A DNA stretch of 64,000 nucleotides from Siphonodentalium dalli (Eukaryota > Mollusca > Scaphopoda > Gadilida > Siphonodentaliidae). The notes under the pieces are model-generated. The model ran no database searches. It was not told the origin of the DNA and worked only from the letters and a program-made list of their open reading frames with translations. The translations under genes and the position numbers were made by a program. Shown here piece after piece: positions 51,165-60,429 of the stretch. The stretch lies in the NCBI GenBank assembly GCA_032622095.1, contig CP136063.1, positions 27,532,987-27,596,986 of the forward strand. Reading direction: 5' to 3'. Position 1 is the first letter of the stretch, and every line of letters starts with the position of its first letter.

Positions 51165-53190
51165 TTTTGTTAGGTCAATGGGAAATTGGTTGATTCTTGC
51201 CGTATTTCAATTTCTTTCATAAAGTTTTGTGCGTGGGGATAATCCCAGAACATGTGAGAACTGTTTTCCTGTACGTTTTGGCGATTGCAAAAATCGTCGA
51301 CTCGAAGGTTAGCCACATTCAGAAATTTATTGGTACAAATGATTTGTGTGTTTGTTCTTAATTGGAGCCACTGTAATTTCGTATCCGTTGTCGTTTTAAA
51401 GGGCATGCTCAAATATTCTTCCGAAAGTTCTATGTTCTCGCAAATTTCGGATTCCCATTTTTGACATGCATTCGGCATAGTGTTCTTATTTGATAGAATT
51501 TTATAAAATAATTGGCCGCCTTTTATCTAACGGAGTATCGGAATGAGATTGTTGGGTATACAGATTAAGGTTTGATTAAGATAACTTTCCAATGATTTAT
51601 GCTGTTGATTGTTACGCGGATGTTGAAAGTTGCAGAAAGTGTGCGTGGGATCTGGAATGTATTATCTGATTAGAATAGATCATTTATAAAATATATACCG
51701 GCATCTCTCAAAGATATAAAGTTTATCGATTGTTATTTTCGGATTATTCCATACAGTTGAGGCATTTACAACATGCAGAGAAAATATATCTTCAGAATGG
51801 ATTTGCGAACTTGTCTGTTTGCTTTACAATATAATTTGGGTGGTACGTGAGAAAGAGTGGATCTTGTAAGAAAGGGTTTGCATTGCTTAGTGAAGCCCAT
51901 TTCGATTGTTTGCAAATCAAGCGTCTAATCCAGGTACTTTTCATGGCGCTATCAAAGTTTTCAACATGAATCTTCTTCAAACCTCTGTGCACATATTCGA
52001 CACAAATTGTTTTCTTTTTATTCTATCGTGTTTGGAATCACAAATGAAATTATATAGACTGGTATTTATGGTGTTCAAAAAATGCTGTATCCGGACATGT
52101 GAGAGTTATAATAACGTATGTTAATTTTGGTAAGATAAGGGATTTGAGAACTGTTATTCTACCTAACGGGGTTAGGAGTCTGTGTTTCCAAAGTTCTGTG
52201 ATCTTTTCTATATCTTCGAGTTTATATTTGTAGTTTATATTCATGTTTGTTAAATAAGTGTCGAAATGTATCCCTAGAAATTTAAAAGTGTGTACAGTAG
52301 ACAGGTTTAATTCCTTAAGAACTTGTCTTATTTTAGTATGTGACCCTACCCTTATCCATGCTACATGACACTTTTCGGGATTTATGCGCAGACCACATTG
52401 CCGAGCAAATTCGTCCAGTGTTAAGTACGATTCGTGTAGACTATTTTCAGAACCATCAAGAATGAGCGTAGTGTCGTCCGCATATTGTGTTATTTTGTAC
52501 TCTTAAACACCTAGAAATATGCGCCAAAACTTCACCACAGAGGAGACATATATATGGTAATATTGGATCACCCTGGCGGCAGCCTCTACCTAGCATGAAG
52601 TTCTGAGAAATGTGACCATTAATCAGAATAGATGAGCTGGCATTCTAATACAACATTGATAGCCATAAATTTACATAATCTCCGAAATTAAAAAGGTCAA
52701 GACATTTGCTTATAAATGACCAGGAAACAGTGTCAAATGCTTTTTCAAAATCGATAACAAGTACTAGGCCAGATTTATTTTCTTGTTTTGTTCTGTGAAT
52801 TATGTCATATATTAGTCGGGTGTTGTCACCTATATATCTACCCACTAATCTTGTTTGATCGGAGTTGATTATCGATGGGAGTATACGTTTTAGTCTGTCC
52901 ACTATACATGACGAGGCTAGTTTGTAAGATGTGTTCAAAAGGGTAATAGGACGCCAGTTTTTTAATATCTGCCTATTTTTGTCCTTTTTAGGGATCATTA
53001 TAATTCCTCATTTTTGTGTTTGACAGTTCCCCCCGTTGAAATGATTCATTTAGCGACTCTGTTAAAAGGGGGCCAAAGTCAGACCAAAAGAATTCTGGAT
53101 TATATGTGGCGTGTCCTCTATTCTTCTGTCCGAGAAGCGGAAGGTTATATGATTTGAATAAATTTTTATAAAGCTGTTCATCCAATTAAA
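51165..53190 (-). pseudogene. Decayed non-LTR retrotransposon (L1/Tx1-type) reverse transcriptase
   Basis: Reading from high to low coordinates: FFWSDFGPLL and GELSN (53,185-52,990) before the palm; KNWRPITLLN and the motif-A FEKAFD (52,998-52,645); GRGCRQGDP (about 52,592-52,566); the catalytic YADD box (52,484-52,467); LGRITVLKSLILPKLTY (52,244-52,050); GLKKIHVENF with STWIRRLI (51,992-51,792); and the C-terminal KTTTDTKLQWLQLR segment (51,478-51,170). This is the usual order of an ORF2 reverse transcriptase with its C-terminal region. Several frameshifts and stops separate the pieces, and QTRLVGRYIG lacks a residue of the usual QTGF-type motif. The endonuclease domain is absent, so the copy is 5'-truncated near 53,190. 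It cannot encode a working enzyme. It lies in the intron between exons 2 and 3. Confidence 0.92.
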
Positions 53191-53309
53191 AAGCCCAAGT
53201 TGGGCATGTCTATAGCACCCATGTTGCCAATCCGCCACTAATTCATATCTGCTCATTTTCAGCGTATTAGCAATATCTGGTTAACACTGTTACATTCGTT
53301 ATTTTATAG
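53191..53309. other. Upstream intronic flank of exon 3
   Basis: Starts CAAGTTGGGCATG immediately after the LINE and aligns with the flank before exon 4 (CAAGTTGGGTAAG, then CACCAGTTCATG). It continues CTAATTCATATCTGCTCATT, TTCAGC, and ends CGTTATTTTATAG. The LINE thus sits about 120 bp upstream of the acceptor, replacing or displacing the rest of the duplicated flank. Confidence 0.7.
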
Positions 53310-53504
53310 TCAGGATACGAGGACTTCAAAGAACCAGTTTTACAAAGTTTGTTCCTATCTCTACAAAACACTACATCAGAGAGGCCATATCTGTTATGGG
53401 AGGAACGTGAGCAGCGACGCGAATTGATCGCAAGTTTAGAAAGAATTCTGGCACGTCAGCCAGAACCGGAGAGGGAGGAACATGAGCTGCTACCAATAGC
53501 AACA
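53310..53504 (+). CDS. Putative internal coding exon 3 of the diversified exon family
   Basis: Unknown product. It is 195 nt (65 codons), the longest member, preceded by GTTATTTTATAG and followed by GTTAGTAGATAC. Only the phase-0 frame is open; the other two hit TGA after about 140 and 115 bases. It starts SGYEDFKEPVLQSL, has a charged central part rich in E and R (EEREQRRELIASLERIL), and ends EEHELLPIAT. The end resembles exon 4 (ANELLSTT) at the nucleotide level (GAGCTGCTACCAATAGCAAC against GAGCTGCTATCAACAACA). The charge pattern suggests a helix, possibly a coiled coil. The extra ~20 codons relative to its relatives are acidic/basic and may be an internal expansion. Confidence 0.6.
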
Positions 53505-54727
53505 GTTAGTAGATACTGACCACTGGCTGGTGTAATTCATATAGCTTCGTAACGATAGATACACATAGTGTAGTGTGCTTTGAATTATATTTAAATTCAG
53601 TCAGTACTTTTTTTCGCGATGTGTGTGCAAATACAAATAGAATATTATATAATAGACAGATGTTGTTCTTATACAAATAATACATATTGCGTACATTGTA
53701 TGTTATTGCCACGTTGGTACCCTTGGTTATGTAAACAAAAATAAATAGTAATCTTACGATTGTTTATAGACATATACTTGGAACTATGGTGTCGTCCAAA
53801 GAAAGTGTTCCGTTGCGCTGTGGAATACGTAGACAACATTATTGGCACAATCAGCAATCGCATTCAAACTTTTTTTTAATCAACCCACTCTACCTGTTGT
53901 CAGTTAAAAATGAAGCTAGTTCACATTATTTCATGATTGGGAAACGACCCGACAGACAATGTGTACGTTATATATTTGATTTGCAAAGAGATGAGTACTT
54001 TTTAATCCAGTTAGTATTTCTCCTAACGTATATATGGTCATACATACCAAATAAAGAATACTATTGTGAGTTGTGAGTTGTAAGTTGAAAGCACACCACA
54101 TTAGGAGTTTTAAAACCAACGTATAGCACGCGAATCTAAATAAGGAAATGGCGCAATTTCGTGATTCATCTTACGAACAATTCACTTCACTCTTTGTGAA
54201 AAATCAAACAGTCCGTATTTTCTCGGACACAGAACTTGTTTTGTGAATATTGTCGCATTCCATAACATCATCATTATGCTACATGTGTACTATTATTATA
54301 TCCGTGAGGAAATTATCATAATTTGGTAATGTTATGTCTATATTATAACCTACAACGAAGGCCGTCCGCCCTTTAATCGTGTGGTGAATTAACAACAACA
54401 TAGATCATCGTATATATATGTCCGGCAGGCCAGTCACCGAATATCACATACTTCCTTGTCAACAGCCCTGGTAAGAGTCTCACCTCTTGCTCTCTAGTGT
54501 CTTAATGATTTTTCGATTTTTTTACTGGCAGCTTTTCATTAGTCACATATTAACCTTCACTAAGCCATGTGAATGATAGTAATTATGGAAGTTACCATAT
54601 CCAAAGTGTTACACAAGTTGGGTAAGACAAGCACACATACCTGCCTTTCGGCCACCAGTTCATGTTTGTTCATTTGCAGCTAGTTTATCAATACCAGTTG
54701 AACACTGTTGTATTCATTATTTTATAG
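53505..54727. other. Intron-like sequence between exons 3 and 4
   Basis: The first ~150 bp matches the downstream flanks of exons 1 and 2 (GGCTGGTGTAATTCATATAG). The last ~115 bp (from CAAGTTGGGTAAG near 54,615, through TTTCGGCCACCAGTTCATG, to TTCATTATTTTATAG) is the shared acceptor flank. Between them is anonymous AT-rich DNA. The frames at 53,786-54,076 (+) and 53,506-53,863 (-) show no motif and overlap each other. Confidence 0.55.
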
Positions 54728-54859
54728 GCAGGGGTTGGGACCACTACAATAGGAAGACCACTTGTACAGAGATTGATTGATTCTCGTAAAAGAATTAAGT
54801 CAGTAAAACCGGAATGGATGAGTATGCTTAGAAAAGCAAATGAGCTGCTATCAACAACA
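54728..54859 (+). CDS. Putative internal coding exon 4 of the diversified exon family
   Basis: Unknown product. It is 132 nt (44 codons), preceded by TTCATTATTTTATAG and followed by GTGAGTAG. The phase-0 frame is open (AGVGTTTIGRPLVQRLIDSR, later WMSMLRKANELLSTT); the second and third frames contain stops. It is basic in the middle and ends with the LL motif shared with exon 3. All four exons read phase 0 to phase 0, so any combination would keep frame. If joined in order they would give 198 continuous codons without a stop. No start codon, signal peptide or terminal exon was identified. Confidence 0.6.
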
Positions 54860-55240
54860 GTGAGTAGAACTGTGCACTTGATGTTATAATTTAGATAGGG
54901 ATACCATGATACATGCACTAAATGCAGTGTGCTCTATTCATATTTCCTACTTATATTTAAATTCCTGCAGTACTAGTTTTTGCGACTGGTGTGGAAATTT
55001 AAACTTTGCCAAAACTAGTACGATTTAAAGAGGTTATTGAACAAACAGGAAGAATAAAGCGTATGTGTACTAAGTAAACTTCGACATTTCATTTCTGAAG
55101 TTAGCAGTCTGCCGTTGGTCGTTGTAGTAATTTCACGCAGTTGAATTCCATGTCAGTGATGCCCGTAATAAATATAGAAATAAACCATAATTATGATTGG
55201 ACCAGGTTGTGAAATATCCATATCTTAGTGACTAAATATG
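54860..55240. repeat. Downstream intronic flank of exon 4
   Basis: Homologous to 35,099-35,490 after exon 1 (see paired landmarks there), ending near GTGAAATATCCATATC and TTAGTGAC. This is the longest preserved flank pair of the family and shows that exons 1 and 4 derive from one duplicated segment of at least ~600 bp. Confidence 0.75.
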
Positions 55241-55740
55241 TAACAGTTACCTTCTATGCTAGATGTACATTTATTCCATACCCGTTTGATTGTAAACATT
55301 GTATTCAACGGAATCCGTACTGTTGACTACATTGTTTCGTGTACCTCTAGTTCTGTTGTGCCGGAAACGGAACTATTTCACCGGCGTGTCGCGCACGCTC
55401 TAGACTGGTTCCCAAAATCCGCAAACGGAAAATAAATGCCCGTAACGGTGTTTTCTTTACGTCGATAACACTAGCAACACACTAATGTCCGATTTTCGAT
55501 GTACGCAGCTGTTTGTAGAAAATGCACAAAAAAGAGCACTTTGAATATGAATAAAATATTAAAAAACTTACTTGGGATATAAAACATATGAAAGGGCATA
55601 CGTACAATAATTTATAAAAAATTATGGAAAAATAATCTTCTCCCCAATAAAAAATTTGTCGTATATCGGCTGTCAAATACAACGATAGTTTTACCTGCAA
55701 TATGTTTATCTCTTAAATTGCTCTACAATGGATAGATATC
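55241..55740. other. Anonymous spacer before the recombinase-like pseudogene
   Basis: AT-rich with a GC-richer patch at 55,350-55,450 (GGAAACGGAAC, CGGCGTGTCGCGCACGC, CGTAACGGTG). It could include the 5' part of the following element, but I cannot place its end. No gene seen. Confidence 0.4.
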
Positions 55741-57235
55741 GATACATTTGTGGTGTCAAATGTAAATTTTGAAGATGTTGAGAACTCATCCCAAGAAGAT
55801 GTTGACGGTGCTAATGTTGAGTTATGCCCAGGTTATCAAAATGAAGCACCCAGCTCCATCAGAACTGGTACAATGCCAGCAAATGGAAACATGCGATCGC
55901 TGGGACAATATTGTTCAATAATAAGAGGCTGAAGCCAGTCCAACACAAATCATACACAATGTGATATAGTCCGGCGGTTGCTTCGTGTACAACAGAAAGT
56001 AACTTCCATGTTGTTAACGGAAAGTTGCATGAGGCAATTCGCCGAATATCTCCACATTCAAAATAAAGATAGAGATCCAACTAATATTCCACCTGAAGAA
56101 TTAGATATACATGTTGGTGGATTTATAATGACAGCAAACAAAGAAGACGGCACAGACTACGAACTGCGGGAGACAGGGTACAGTGGAAGTCTACTGGTCG
56201 CCGAGCACTTCAAAATGAGCAGAGATTTCCTAAAATGCCACCAGAATGAACTTACATGTAAGGGCTTGAGAATCCGTTCTAACAAAAGTGAGCCACTAAC
56301 TGACAGGCCGGCACCAATTTTATGTGAATCAGGACAATTGGGATTTCACAACGTCGCAGGCCTACTGAATCTGATATGTTTTAATAACACGATGCTAATG
56401 GGATTCAGAGGAAACCATGCTAACCGACAACTGAAATGGGGTGACATTCTGTTAAAAACGAATGAGAACAATGATGAAGTTCTTGAATTTAATGATAGAC
56501 GGAGTAAAACATGAGATGGCAATAACAATCCAACACGAGCTTTCAACACGAAAATATTTGCCAATAGGACAGAACCCACAAGATGTCCGATCGCAGCATA
56601 TAAACCTTACAGAGAAAATAGACCGGCTGTCATGATGGATTAGGAATTTTACCTGGGAATAAATAGTGCCTTTCGCCAGCACACTATACCAAAACAGTTG
56701 TGGTACAAAGAACAACCAGTTGGAGTTAATACACTTGGAAAAATAATGCAGCTAATGGCAAATAATGCTGTCCTGGAGGCAACTTCATGAATCACTCGAA
56801 AACCATGCATCACAAATTCGGTGCATGCCGGTTTTGACCCACTGATAACGCAACTTTCTGTACATAAGAATGTGAATAGCCTGAACAATTATGCAATCGC
56901 AAGTATTGACCAGCAGTGGGACATGTGCTATGTTTTGCAAAACAATTTCAGTAATAAAAAGGCACTTGCGATACAAGGCACGAGTACTACTGCTGAAAAC
57001 CAGTCGCCAAACGCATTTTGGTTCAATATGATGGGAATGTTAAATCTGCAGGAAACACAGAACTTGAACGTGAAATTTTTGTCAGAGGAATGTTCGCCGG
57101 TGCCAATATTTCTGGTGGTAAATTCGACTTTAACTTTGGAAATAAAAGTTCAACAAGCCGCAGTCAGGCTATTTGGTAATCATGTTATAAATAAAACACA
57201 TTTCCAGTTTGATTGTTTTTTTTTCAAAGAATAAT
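55741..57235 (+). pseudogene. Decayed Crypton / KIAA1958-like (DUF3504-type) tyrosine recombinase
   Basis: The intact family members are DUF3504 proteins derived from Crypton DNA transposons. Here, in order: RQFAEYLHIQNKDRDP and PPEELDIHVGGF (56,030-56,130), SEPLTDRPAPILCESGQLGF (56,290-56,350), LLNLICFNNTMLMGFRGN (56,365-56,415), WGDILLKT and VLEFNDRRSKT to a stop at 56,514, then broken frames. The C-terminal SVHKNVNSLNNYA box follows, whose tyrosine codon is 56,890-56,892. In the region expected to hold the HxxR box the sequence reads NHSKT (about 56,789-56,803), so the catalytic arginine is gone, and stops and frameshifts lie between 56,515 and 56,820. The N-terminal part (from 55,750) also needs frameshifts. 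The copy cannot be functional. Confidence 0.85.
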
Positions 57236-58629
57236 TATCATCATCATTATCGCCATTAGGTCAACATGACTGCTTGTGCAGATTGCTGCTTCCAATTGGT
57301 ACGCACTGCGTCATGGCTGAACCACGTTGTCATGTGATTTGGAACAACAAACTTCAAATTAAATGAGGCTAATTTAATCTTATAAATACTGAAAATATTT
57401 TGATTTTACTTTTGTGATCAACACAATGTCGGTGCTGTTCTGATCCCAATGTGTTACAAATTTTGTGTTTGTTTTACTCATATCAAATATTGTTTTTATT
57501 TGTTCATAACAAAAAGAAAAAATTAATGCCAAGTCTGATTTAATTTTGATGTTGTTAATCGTAAACTACAGTTGATATATCTTCATGCTTTAAAATTCAT
57601 ATGAAGTCTACTTTCTGCAAAGTCTATTTAAAATGCAATGATCGATGTTGACATCAACAAAAATGTCACAAACAGAAGGTACCATTACCAGTACGAGTAC
57701 ACTTTGGACACTGTCTCCAGAAAACATTTAGATTCATTGTCAACAACAAAGAATGCAATTAAAAATGTTGACACAGAAAACATCACCATTGACATGCGGT
57801 AGTTATGAGGTATCTGTCAGTGAAAATTAAGTTCCATTTTAAAATTCCAATACAAATGCCGAGTGTGGAAAATATCTCTCAAATAACTAGTAAACTATGA
57901 CGAACCGAAAATAATATTGAAAAGAAATGCAGTTTAAAACTTTAAATTAAATGTCTCGAACTCATACATCGGTCAGTTACTTTCTGTTGAAATGACAGTT
58001 CCCAAATCCACTCATATACCCACATTTTAAATGAAAAGAAATTTCAAAGTCTCCCACCATCGGTAAATTTTCACATCAATCAGTTGAAACATTCATCCCA
58101 ATATTAATTAAAGTCAGCCCATTTGGGTTAGTTCTTGTTCTATGAGGTACCAAATTCAGTTTATATAATTGAGGCGTTCTCGTCTTATTCCAGCCCAGTT
58201 GGCTATTGACATTCCACGCTAAGAATAGATTGACACGCTCGTGTTAATCGCGTGATAAGCTAGTACGCAGAAATTTATTTTGCCCCGTCATATTACGAAG
58301 AAATATGAACACCACAAAATATTGGGAGTTGTTTCATTAAGCACACGACTAAAACATTCGTTTTGGTAACGGAATATGTTGATCAGAGGATATGGAATAA
58401 AAATCCATTCAAACACTCGGTGTGTTCTGTCTATTTATAAAATCATTATGGTGGACTTTAAATATACTTTCAAGATTTATTAAGAACAGTATAACAGTCA
58501 TCATATACATGCATTTGTTGGACATAATTTGTGTCCAGGTGCCCATAATTGACCAACACTTATAGTGCATGTAATATAAATTGGAGTAAGGTAGTGTGTA
58601 TTTCTTTATTTTCCGCGTAATGCTTAAAA
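57236..58629. other. Anonymous AT-rich DNA
   Basis: No gene recognised. An ATC-rich run sits at 57,236-57,252 (ATTATCATCATCATTATCG). Some bases after 57,236 may be the 3' tail of the recombinase element. From 58,260 the octamer CTAGTACG followed by CAG may be the left border of a DNA transposon (see findings). Confidence 0.4.
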
Positions 58630-58728
58630 TTAAACATAATGCATATTGCATAATTATATGTGTATCCATTGTTAAATACTAACCTTTGTGGAGCCCACTC
58701 ATGCCTTTGATATGAACCCAAGTATATA
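58630..58728. repeat. Diverged copy of the exon-family intronic block
   Basis: AACATAATGCATATTGCATA, then GTGGAGCCCACTCATGCC, then TTTGATATGAACCCAAGTAT match the blocks at 35,666-35,785 and 50,664-50,773. No exon-like sequence with the family's acceptor flank is found in the 600 bp upstream, so the exon of this copy was lost or never included. Confidence 0.7.
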
Positions 58729-58757
58729 TGCCATCAACGTCGTTTTTCGTTTGAACT

Positions 58758-58861
58758 ATGAGCCTATTGATCGATCAGTAGACGAATAACATACTGTGCA
58801 ATTCCGCGAAGCTGATTAAACTAAGTATGTTATTCATCTACTGATCGATATATAGGCTCAT
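58758..58861. repeat. Fold-back element with 37 bp arms
   Basis: ATGAGCCTATTGATCGATCA and GTAGACGAATAACATAC (58,758-58,794) pair with GTATGTTATTCATCTACTGA and TCGATATATAGGCTCAT (58,825-58,861), with three mismatches, around a 30 base loop. TTGA occurs just outside both arms. It could be a small MITE or a fold-back. Confidence 0.85.
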
Positions 58862-58919
58862 ATATTATCAACTGAAAAGCGCGGCGAATAAAGTTACCTG
58901 TGATTGACTGAGACACCTT

Positions 58920-59230
58920 AGTGTCCGACAGTTAGGTCCATATTGGGCGCTAACATAGACAGAGTAGACTCAGTGGACAAGACATTGGGCTAAGTTAAGA
59001 ATATGAAATAGCGAAATGCAGAACAGGAATGCAACTGGGAACGGGAAGTGTATAGAACGGAATAGCGCGGATTGGAATGAAATGAACCAAGTACACGCGA
59101 TGAAATGATTGCAATGCGGCTATAAAATGTATATTAGTGAGTTAGGTTTAATAACTTAGTTAGTATACATGTGTAGCATGTAATAAAGGCATATACTGAT
59201 TTGGTATCTAAAATAGCACGGTCACACTCT
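58920..59230. other. Possible solo LTR-like stretch
   Basis: The sequence has a promoter/poly(A)-like order: CTATAAAATG at 59,120, AATAAAGG near 59,181, and an end reading GGTCACA near 59,230. A start at TGTCCGACAG (58,922) would give TG...CA termini. I see no target duplication and no second copy in the window, so this is only a suggestion. Confidence 0.2.
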
Positions 59231-60317
59231 CCCCACTGTTGATAAAATGACTCCCTAGTCATTTAAACCAATACTGAAAGGAAATGTCGCTAATAAACAT
59301 GACTTTCAAACTCTGCAACTGATAATGGAAAATTATCATCTATAAGATTCTCATACACAGAGATAACCTTGACACCGACATATCTTCAGAACTGAAAAAA
59401 TATCCGCATTATATAACTGCAACTTATTCAACAGTTGCTGAACTGACTCTTCACTGGAGTAGACAGAAAACAATGTTATACTCAGAATGAAAACATAATT
59501 AAAACAACACAAAAACAACTTTAAAATCAATATTATACGAACATATCATCACATATCACATTACAAACAGGCAGATCAATTTATAAACATTAATATAAAA
59601 TACGACGACATTTCACGTCGGACCATGCGCACGGACCACGGCCGCTAACAATGGCTTATTATAGTAAGGTGTTAACTGGTGAATATCTATTGTATTCAAA
59701 TCTTTTATGAAGTTAAGCCAGGGATACATTTAATGACACACATTGCGTAACCACTGAGTTAAGAACTGCTCTTCTATCACGAACAAAACAGACGGCTTAA
59801 TTAATTACATAACCATTATACAGCTTATACGTTTTGATGATTAGATGGATGATGGAAATTGTGAATGATGGATACTATTCCGATCCGCCTATTTATTGGA
59901 CATTACAAAAACACCTTAAAACAGCAGTGGTATCCCTAGTTAATCACCTATTCATTGTGCTCACCAATGACAACTCTCTTCAAAGCATACATGTTTCGTA
60001 TTGTTTACATAGTCGGTGTCATCGACGGCGTATAAACAAAAAATCACTCTTTAAAACAACAGCGTCACCACTATGTATTCACCTATTAATTGTGCCCACT
60101 GATAACAAGTCTCTTCAAAACATATATATAAACAAAAATACTGATCAGATGTCAATCAGTTGTATAATGTTCCCTTTGTACAGCCGTCACACGGAACGAT
60201 ATTTCATAAGAACGAAAATAACGAAATACCGGTACTTTCGTCACCAAACTTCGTCTTGAATGTCGATCTATTGAGCGCTTTTATTAATTAGCTTTCTGAC
60301 TCCATGATTTCGTCTCC
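59231..60317. other. Anonymous AT-rich DNA
   Basis: No gene or repeat recognised. The 141-codon frame at 59,834-60,259 has no identifiable domain. It contains an internal duplication of a short phrase (LLIVPTDNKSLQNI resembling LFIVLTNDNSLQSI), which reflects a local DNA duplication (59,940-60,000 against 60,060-60,125) and not a known protein. Confidence 0.4.
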
Positions 60318-60429
60318 ATTTTGGGTCAAAAAAAGTTTAGCCAAAAGTTTTGCCAAATGAAATTTGTATTAGCCAAATTCGAAAAAGATTAGCCATTGGC
60401 TAATTTGGCTACCGACAGCGTGAACACTG
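60318..60429. mobile_element. hAT-like DNA transposon terminus (fragment)
   Basis: The stretch has repeated AGCCAAA / GCCAAAT / TTAGCCA phrases and ends GCTACCGACAGCGTGAACACTG, whose complement begins CAGTGTTCACGCTG, a form typical of hAT terminal inverted repeats. It is followed by CTAGTACG, an octamer also found at 58,260-58,267 immediately before CAG. No transposase sequence is visible between, and the two termini do not match beyond CAG. Confidence 0.35.

Noticed and set aside
53786-54076. 96-codon plus frame between exons 3 and 4
   Set aside because: Overlapped by minus frames of similar length, no recognisable domain, and it lies in sequence flanked by intronic homology.
58920-59260. 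LTR with primer-binding site (GGTATC near 59,200)
   Set aside because: The match to a methionine-tRNA complement is partial and lies before the supposed end; no partner LTR or target duplication was found, so it is kept only as a low-confidence note.
59834-60259. 141-codon frame as a gene
   Set aside because: No domain; the internal similarity is a local duplication of about 60 bp and the composition is that of the surrounding AT-rich DNA.
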